From Diphasiastrum complanatum (lineage: Eukaryota; Streptophyta; Lycopodiopsida; Lycopodiales; Lycopodiaceae): 64,000 nucleotides of DNA. Position numbers and translations under genes: made by a program. The notes below the pieces were generated by a model. That model saw only the letters and a list, made by a program, of their open reading frames with translations. It had not been told where the DNA came from and made no database searches. Below are positions 57,201-64,000 of the stretch, in pieces. The stretch lies in assembly GCA_029204225.1 (NCBI GenBank), contig MU832108.1:22852-86851 (forward strand), written 5' to 3'. Within the stretch, counting starts at the first letter, position 1; each line of letters begins with the position of its first letter.

Positions 57201-59394
57201 AACTTGGTTATTTACTTGGGAACCTGCTGCAAATGAAGAACTTGCAGAAATACATGCAAGTTTGAGACAGGTTTGCGACACAACACAAAGTCAACCAAAT
57301 AAGTAAAAGGAATGCCAAAGAGTCACCTCTCGCGAGAGTCAGAATTTTGATACGATAGTCGATAATCCTTCGACAAAGGCTTAGACATGAACATCACCAA
57401 AGTAGACTTGTGAGACTTGTATTCTTGGGAAACATGTAAGGTCAAGATTTCCCAAAGGCCAAGGTCATAGAACTGAAGGCATTCTCTGGATCTAATTCAC
57501 TATGATCTCTGTGGCCTGATGCAAAGTTCAAACCCCATCATGTGAAGGATCAATGTATTTCATTACAATCATCAACGATTTTTCTCAACGAACCACTGTC
57601 ATATTCATCAAGAACAAATCAGAAGCATGACTGTGTTTTCAACAATTCAGACATCTATCTGAAACTCGGAAGATCAAAGCTCTATGCATAGATAGAGGGG
57701 GAGAGTTCATTTCAAATGCTATGAAGGATTTTCTAAGCGAATCTGGAATTCAAAGACCATAGTCTTTGAGCTACAGTCCTTGGCAAAACGGAGTAGCCGA
57801 ACGAAAGAATCAGACTCTTGTCAAGTCAGCAAGATCCATGTTATTTGTTGCTAATCTTCCGAATAAGTTTTGGGCAACGATTATCTATTACAGATTAGCT
57901 TTTATTCAAATGCTGCTGACTCGAATGTCTATATCAAATATGATGGTCCAACTTACATAATGATTACACGTTATGTAGATGACTGTCTACTTCTAAGCAA
58001 TTCTATCCTTTGTTAGAAATTACCAAGTCAAATCTTTGGAAATAATTTGACATGACAAATCTCAGACCAATTCATTATTTACTTGGCATTCAAATCCTTC
58101 GAGATTGAATCAAGAAGACAATATTTCTAAGCCAACAAAGGGATGTACAAAACATTCTTGAGAAATTCAAAATGCTTGAGTCAAAGCCAATTAATTCACC
58201 AATGGATCCAAGACTTAAACTCAATAAAGATATCTGTCCTTCGACACTTACTGAAATTTCTAGCATGAAGAATTATCCATGCCACTCACTAATTGGCTCA
58301 TTGATGTATACAGTGGCGTGCACCAGACCTGCAGCATCTCCCAGAAATGAGCTTAATGTGGTTGAATCATCAAAAAGATTCCAATCGTTTAAATTGTATT
58401 TCTACATCAACTTGCTCTGAATGCAACAACTCTTTCTAGCTGCGTTTATCCTTCAAACATGCCTTCAAAAGGCTGCCAAAACAGGATCCTTGCAGCTGAT
58501 CTTTATATTGCAAATTGCAATAGGATCCACATTGTAGGGATAGTGACTGCGTACTAACAGCTAAATACTATCATGTAGATATGTATCCTTGATTTTGCTT
58601 GTCAGTAGCGAGCCTGACGGCAATTTTCGCCATAGTACTATCTAGATGCTCTTTGAGCTGCCTGTTCTACAGCAACGAGGTAACATACTCAATCATTGCT
58701 CCTAATAACCAGTAGTAAGTAAAAATTGATCATTGTAGAGGGTTTGAATGTCCAGAATACTATCTTCTTGAACATAAGTGACCAAATTGCAAGTCCATAA
58801 GCTACTTTAAAGTCTCTTTTTTAAGGTGCAGAGAGTATCAGGCATGTTCAGATGTGCAAAGCGAATAATCTTCTAAAAAAGCAAGAAAAAGTCAAAAAGA
58901 AGGGTCATATGTTTTATAGGCCAGCATTTGCTTCTCCGAGACACCGAGCATTTAATAGTTTTAGATGACCTAGAAGTATCCCGATCCCGAGTGCAGTTTC
59001 TAGATCATGTCAAGCTAGACAGAAAATCAAAACAGAAACGAGAAAATATATGACCACTACACTGGCTTGCGAGACAAATGCTAATGCTAAGGCAATGAAT
59101 AATAAACAAGCTAGATGGAATTACAGAACCGGAATAGTGGAGCTGTGAGGGAATAGAAGAAAGACCGGTAGCAATCGCTTGAGCCAGGAATTGCATTGTA
59201 ACACTCCTCTTTGTTGTTGCTACCTTTCTTCTGCATTTGCTCAAAGCAGACGCGTTCTTCATAGCTCCGGGTGAGAATATGTTGTTCCGGGAGAGAGATT
59301 GCAGCATTGTGGAGCAGGCATGGCCGGGAGAAGTGGAAGGTAGAGGCAAAGGAAGCACAACGGCCGCAGAAGATATCGATGCCGCTGTAGCCAT
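54205..59394 (-). CDS. HEME: Uroporphyrinogen decarboxylase, plastid type, six coding exons
   Basis: UROD removes four carboxyl groups from uroporphyrinogen III to give coproporphyrinogen III, in plastids, on the shared route to heme and chlorophyll. Exons: 59394-about 59166, 56937-56819, 56438-56328, 56175-55987, 55818-55693 and 54720-54205. All internal introns have GT/AG ends and phases that join; the predicted length is about 429 residues. Exon 1 encodes a Ser/Ala/Arg-rich transit peptide starting [13 protein letters not shown]; its donor is uncertain (CCG/GTCTTT at 59165 gives the right phase). Conserved blocks: [46 protein letters not shown] (catalytic Asp), [17 protein letters not shown] (active-site Tyr), [31 protein letters not shown] and [16 protein letters not shown] (His). 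No lesion seen, so probably functional. Intron 1 (2.2 kb) holds an antisense copia fragment. Confidence 0.95.
57460..58440 (+). mobile_element. Internally deleted copia in UROD intron 1, antisense to the gene
   Basis: Integrase pieces (HYDLCGLM near 57500; [20 protein letters not shown] at about 57774) run directly into RT with [11 protein letters not shown] at about 57970, so the integrase end, connection and RT start are missing. [32 protein letters not shown] and [15 protein letters not shown] follow. RNase H and LTRs are not seen. It lies between exons 1 and 2, in the opposite orientation to transcription. Confidence 0.85.
58441..59138. other. Remainder of UROD intron 1
   Basis: No further feature seen. 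Confidence 0.5.
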
Positions 59395-59396
59395 CG

Positions 59397-59412
59397 CTCG
59401 CCCTCGCCCTCG

Positions 59413-59455
<43 letters not shown>
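59397..59455 (-). promoter_or_regulatory. GA repeat and GGGCGA repeat in the UROD 5' leader
   Basis: Directly upstream of the chosen ATG the transcript strand has about 17 GA units followed by three GAGGGC units. Their translation gives the Arg-Glu and Gly-Arg strings of the longer open frame from 59526, so I took the ATG after them as start. Such GA tracts are common in plant 5' UTRs. Confidence 0.6.
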
Positions 59456-59456
<1 letters not shown>

Positions 59457-59569
59457 TGCAAGATAAAATAAAGAATATAGATAGATGGTCGCAGGGTGAG
59501 CTAAATGCCAAGCCCAACAATGACAAGGCCTAAACCATGAGCCCAAAGATGAAGGCCTAAACTCCCACC

Positions 59570-59870
59570 TTTTGACCTTTTTATGTGAAATGTGATCATG
59601 AGGGTGCTTACAATGTGTTATGAGTGAGCTTGCTCCTTAACTAGAGTCTTTCACTTTTTATGTGAAGTGAGATCATGAGTGTGCTTATGATGTGTTAAGA
59701 ATGAGTTTGTTGAGAATGAATTTGAGCCTTGCAAAAGGATCAACTCTAGCACACATTTAGGTCAATTCATCATTGTTAAGTGTGAGTTCTAGCCTTGCAA
59801 AAGGATCTTGCTAACTATCAACTCTAGCACACATTTAGATCAATGCACCATTATCAAGCCTAGGGTTGTT
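59570..59870 (+). repeat. Imperfect direct repeats upstream of UROD
   Basis: TTTTTATGTGAA.TG.GATCATGAG with its downstream sequence occurs at about 59578 and 59656. GCCTTGCAAAAGGATC followed by CTCTAGCACACATTTAG occurs at about 59728 and 59793. Two overlapping duplication events. Confidence 0.75.
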
Positions 59871-60560
59871 TTCAACCACTTAGTGGACTTTGCCCAAATC
59901 TCTCAATTTCTCTCTTTCTCTCTTTCTTTTGATTCACTTTCTTGCTAGTTTTGAATCTAACTTACAAAAACCTAGCCCTAACTACGTTGCACGTCAAACC
60001 TGAGTGACTTATGTTCTCTCTTTTTTACATTAACATTCTCTTTTTAAAATGTTTCTAGAAATCACTCTCTAGACAATTGTGAATAAGAAAAAATTGCATC
60101 ACACGTTACAATGTTTTTTCCTATAGGTTTTAGGGTTTTAAAAAATTCTAAAAAATAGCCCTCTCAAATCTCAGTTGCCGAGAAATCAAAAAAGCGAAAA
60201 ATTTAAAAATGATGGGAAATTTCAAATTGGAGAGTAATAGCGCAAAAGATCAAGAATTACTCGCTAGTCCTCCAAGATTGTAGATTTGATGCTTCTAAAT
60301 GTTCTAGCAAAGTGCGAGTAATTTGTTGGCAAAAAACAAAGAAATTTGAACTGACGAGTAATCAAAATGGGTGAATAATCAGATCTTTACTTGTCGAGTT
60401 GTCTGATGATGCATCAGACTTTGCTCTACTCTCTGAAAAAGTGGCAAAAATTAAAAAATAATAGAAACTCGAAAAAACAAGGTAAAGCGAGTAAATAACC
60501 TGTCAAAAGAGAGAGAAATAACAAAAAATTACAAACAAAAAATCCACTTCTAGGATTGTT
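59871..60560. other. Possible internal leader of a gypsy fragment
   Basis: The right end lies just inside the primer site at 60572-60588 on the minus strand. No gag is visible. Confidence 0.35.
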
Positions 60561-60571
60561 TAGCGTCGTTT

Positions 60572-60588
60572 CCCTGTCAACGACGCCA
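60572..60588 (-). other. tRNA-Asp-like primer binding site of a gypsy element
   Basis: The minus strand reads TGGCGTCGTTGACAGGG, close to the TGGCGCCGTTGCCGGGG site of many plant Ty3/gypsy elements, which is complementary to tRNA-Asp. Three mismatches suggest age. It overlaps a hairpin GCGTCGTT...AACGACGC at 60562-60585. Confidence 0.65.
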
Positions 60589-60790
60589 AAAAAATATCGG
60601 TCCCTTTCTGTGCCTCTTTAATCGAATAGATCAGAGGGCAAAGAGGGGGTTTTTGTGGATTTATTCCGATTGAGTATCGCTTGTAGTATCGAGTTTCGAT
60701 CCAATGACGAGGGGGGTAAGCAAGGAGATATGAATGGGAATCTAGGCCACCAACTAAGGATGTCAAGCTTAGTGTTGGATTTACTTGTGG
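60589..60790 (-). repeat. End of a gypsy LTR, minus strand
   Basis: Sequence adjoining the tRNA-Asp-like site on its 5' side, hence the U5 part of an LTR. The far end cannot be placed. Confidence 0.45.
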
Positions 60791-62630
60791 AATGGGCCTA
60801 CATTTAAGGTGTTATATCCATCTTATGCTTTTCCTCTTTTTGTGTTTTTGGTTTCTTTGGGTTTATCTAGGCATCTTTGGCTCTAGATCTTCTCCTCAAG
60901 AGGTTGATCTTCTCAAGGAAGGTGAACTATGTATTCAAAGCTACCTACGGATCTTAATAATTGTGGATCTAACACCTATTTTGGTTGTATGTTGATTTTG
61001 TGGATTAGTTTAGAACTAGAATATATAAAAGCTTGTGCTAATGATCATTCGAGATTGTGATAACATGATTAACAAAAACAAAACAAGCATTCATCATCCA
61101 CATAATAGAATCACATGCAATCAAAAGAGGAAGGCCTCAAATCATATTTCTTATATATATTATTGTATATTTGAACAAATGTAATATGATTTGAAGAAGG
61201 AAAGGATGCTCAATAGAGAAATGGTTGCATGCAATTGATGCACTATTAGACTTTGTGAAACAATGGCTCTTCTAATGCATGAATACGAACAAAACTATCC
61301 CGACTATTATCATGTTTGAATTTTAAGTGATTATAATTTTGAAATTATCAAAATCTGTTAGATTTCATAGACAAACATAACATAATAAACATTGTTGTAT
61401 TGAAGTATTTGATACTTCAGACAAAACTATAAGAGAACATAATCAAATTAAAAAATTAAATCAGAGAAGCATTTGATCATTTTGGCATGATACTAAAAGT
61501 GATAAAACTGTATGATCAATTCAATAAGTAGCATGTACAAATCAGAAGAATCATGAGCACAAAACAATAGCGAATGCAACCACGTCCAAAAAAGATCTCC
61601 AAGTATCTGATTGACTCTATTTGACACTTCCGCTAATAAGCAGTAAGCGTTTCTAGCAATGTGCTATATTAATCTCCATGATCAATACTTGAAGATCTCG
61701 GTAGAGAGTTAACCTAGAAAGTGATCAACTATTTATACTAGTTTATGAATGTCGTTTAGGCTCATCCAAATGACAGTTGAGGATAATTGTATGGTCGCAG
61801 ATCACGATTGGCACTTAGCCATAATGCACACAATCAATGGTAGCTAAACTATGACTCCAGTTTATGATATCAGTAGATTTAACATAATGACCTTTTTCGT
61901 GGCTGGATTGGTATGGTTCAAAACACTGAATTAGTGGTCGAGGAGCCTTTGTCATGAATGCGTGCAGATTTGAGTTTGTCCGTTGAATCAATGCTGACAG
62001 AACTGTCACGATTTTCAAAAGTGACTCAGCCTTTGTTCCAGTCATGAACGACTCTTGCATTGGTTAGCCACGAACGACCAAGTAGTAATTCATAGGAATA
62101 GACATTACTGGGAATATCAAGGACTATGAGATCGACAAAAAACTTTCATTAGGGAATATTAGAACTCAAAATAGGCCCTTTGTCAAGATGTTTTTTTTTT
62201 TTACTTCGCACGCTTTCAACGCTTAAGTGGCCCAATCAATGGTGTCCATCTGTGACGAATTGTAACAGTGGTTAACAGACAGAAATTGCTTTTGCCTTTC
62301 CCGACCAAATTTTTAGTGATTTTCAAAAAATCCACCCGGGCAGTACAAACGATTGTGATTGGACCACAATTATTGCCCGAATACTCTTTTGCTGCCAGTA
62401 TTTGTACACTCGAGGTTGAATTGACATAAATAGTTATAAACTGTAGTTAACTAATCCCTGTAGTCTAGGAACTTCTTGTCATTCTTAGGTATACCTCTCA
62501 TTCTCTTTGTTCTCATTCATACTCAACGTCCATAGAGATATTTTGGACTAATGGCGACACGCAATCGGAGACCGAGATGAACCATTGATGCAAGCCAGGA
62601 TGAAGATGAGCAGTTTGTTTGGTGCGGGCC
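60791..62630. other. Region without recognisable gene
   Basis: AT-rich to about 62400. A minus frame at 61815-62060 has no family resemblance. Beyond 62500 the sequence becomes CpG-rich. Confidence 0.4.
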
Positions 62631-63327
62631 ATGCAATGTCCTAGTATTGGATCAGCGCGCATGTGTACAGATCAACAGTGAGGCAGTATAGGAGGTGCGC
62701 GCCGAACCGATAACTCGAGTATAAAAGTCGGCAGCCGATAGTGGATCAATGCGCAGGTGAGTATAGGCCATTGTTCGTTGTGTTAAATTTTTGGATAGAA
62801 TCCGAGTCTTCATGCTTTTTCATGCTGATTTTTGTTGTTTGGACGATCACCACACTTTGAAATCTTTGTAGATCAAAAGCGTTTGCCTCCACGCCAAAGA
62901 GAGAATCTAGAATATCCCCTTTGTAAATTGGAATATTTCATTTAGTTTTCATTTAGTACTAGAGACCATTTGCAAACCCAGTATCAGATCAGCGCGCGCG
63001 TAAAAAGTCAGCAACTACAGAATGTAGGTCGGGTGCGTCGAACTGATATCAGACGAAAAGTAAAAAACTAGGCGATATCGCATGGGCGCGTGGGAGTCTG
63101 GAACGGGAATATCATGATTGGGTCGGACCGCACTAAACCGATATTGCCTGTTGTTAAAAAAAATAGTAACTTTTGAAAGACAGATCGAATTGAGACGATT
63201 ATAATGCCATTAGAAAGCCCTTGACGAGAGCTTTTCAAATGGCACCCAACATGACCCAGTTCCGAGCTAACGGTTAAAGAGATATTCCTCAGTCAAAGTT
63301 TTGGGCGATCAATAATCAATGGCCAAC

Positions 63328-63403
63328 CTAATATCGGATCGGCGCGCGGTTGACTAGTTTTGACTCGGTCAAACCCTAAGGGCGCACGCCGATCCGATAT
63401 TAG
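63328..63403. repeat. Inner hairpin of left arm
   Basis: CTAATATCGGATCGGCGCGC at 63328-63347 pairs with GGCGCACGCCGATCCGATATTAG-type sequence ending at 63403, and GGTTGAC pairs with GTCAAACC inside it. Confidence 0.85.
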
Positions 63404-63660
63404 GGTTTTCAAATTTTTTTTTTTTTGGGTTTTTTTTTTTTTTTTTTGGAAAGAGCTCGACAAGAGCTTCTCAACGGCACCAGAATGACCTAATTCCGAG
63501 TTACAGTTCAAAAGTTATAGGCAATCAAAGTTTTGGGGCCTATAACTTTGATTGCCTATAACTTTTGAACTGTAATCGGAATTAGGTCATTCTAGTGTCG
63601 TTGCGAAGCTCTCGTCGAGCTCTTTCCAAAAAAAATCCAAAAAAAAAAAAATTGAAAATC

Positions 63661-63734
63661 CTAATATCGGATCGCGCACACCCTTAGGGTTTGACCGGGT
63701 CAAACTGGTCAACCGCGCATCGATCCGATATTAG
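63661..63734. repeat. Inner hairpin of right arm
   Basis: The counterpart of the left inner hairpin: CTAATATCGGATCGCGC at 63661 pairs with CGATCCGATATTAG ending at 63734. Confidence 0.83.
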
Positions 63735-64000
63735 GTTGACCGTTGATTGTTGACCACCCAAAACTTTGGACTGAGAATATCTCTTTAGCCGTAGCTCGAA
63801 CTGGGTCATGTTGGGTGCCGTTGAAAAGCTCTCATCGAGGTCTTTTTAATGGCGTTGTAATCATCTCAATCCGAGCTGTCTTTCAAAAGTTTACCATTTT
63901 TGAATATCAGTTCAGCGCGCCTGACCCAATCGTGATATTCCTGTTCAAGACTCATGCGCGCCCATCTGATATCGCCTAGTTTCCAGACTTTTCTGTCTAA

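Larger units (their letters stand above)
63050..64000. repeat. Large foldback palindrome, running past the window end
   Basis: Arms 63050-63532 and 63544-64000 are reverse complements with moderate divergence and small indels around an 11-bp spacer (63533-63543). Matching landmarks include CTAGGCGATATC (left, about 63070; right, in reverse, about 63970), CACCCAACATGACCCAGTT (63243 and in reverse about 63800) and CAAAAGTTATAGGCAATCAA beside the centre. Arm length is about 470 bp or more. There is no coding sequence, so it is a foldback or MITE-like element or an inverted satellite junction. Confidence 0.9.

Noticed and set aside
59005-59526. Start of UROD at the ATG at 59526
   Set aside because: It would place GA-repeat-coded Arg-Glu strings in the transit peptide; the ATG at 59394 starts a normal Ser/Ala-rich peptide.
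1-64000. CRISPR arrays, bacterial operons, rRNA or tRNA genes, organelle insertions
   Set aside because: None seen; the repeat types, introns and element families are those of a plant nuclear genome.

Overview
The window is nuclear DNA of a land plant with a large, repeat-rich genome. The one clear host gene is a plastid-type uroporphyrinogen decarboxylase (UROD/HemE) split by five introns. Nearly everything else recognisable is plant-type Ty1/copia and Ty3/gypsy LTR retrotransposon sequence, in pieces and nested in each other. I cannot name the species. The element proteins and repeat density would suit a fern or another large-genome plant, but that is only an inference.

Layout. 0-1.4 kb: 3' end of a copia element with its LTR. 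2.0-10.26 kb: a decayed minus-strand Ty3/gypsy element (gag, protease, RT) in which the RT reading frame runs without a stop into an unrelated protein beginning MASGSG, followed by a long broken coiled-coil frame and then a polypurine tract and putative 3' LTR. 10.26-17.5 kb: the gag of a second gypsy element on the plus strand, split by a young full-length copia (10831-17189, near-identical 682-bp LTRs, 5-bp target duplication ATATC). 17.5-24 kb: unassigned sequence, a minus-strand copia LTR with leader inserted into a plus-strand copia pol, and that copia's 3' end. 24-26.9 kb: mostly featureless, with a GC-rich GA-repeat island. 26.9-29.6 kb: two stacked minus-strand copia 5' ends. 29.9-34.9 kb: a plus-strand copia pol between two LTRs of one family, followed by the PBS and gag start of a further copy. 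35.8-39.6 kb: minus-strand gypsy pol. 40-44.7 kb: short repeats, a 23-bp poly-G run and weak coding remnants.

45.9-49.4 kb holds a decayed multi-exon gene whose last exons carry the His, Gln and Cys motifs of a C48 (Ulp1-like) cysteine peptidase, with an N-terminal membrane segment and coiled coil. 49.9-51.5 kb is a minus-strand copia gag/integrase remnant. 54.2-59.4 kb is UROD on the minus strand, with an internally deleted copia in its first intron. 60.5-60.8 kb is a gypsy LTR end with a tRNA-Asp-like primer site. 62.6-64.0 kb is a CpG-rich foldback sequence: a palindrome centred near 63538 with arms of about 470 bp or more, each arm containing its own smaller hairpin.

UROD should supply coproporphyrinogen III for plastid heme and chlorophyll synthesis. 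The retroelements are independent parasites. Most have premature stops, many of which are one C-to-T change from a Gln or Arg codon, as expected of old methylated copies. Exon boundaries, LTR ends and nested relationships were read by eye; no alignment or database search was run.
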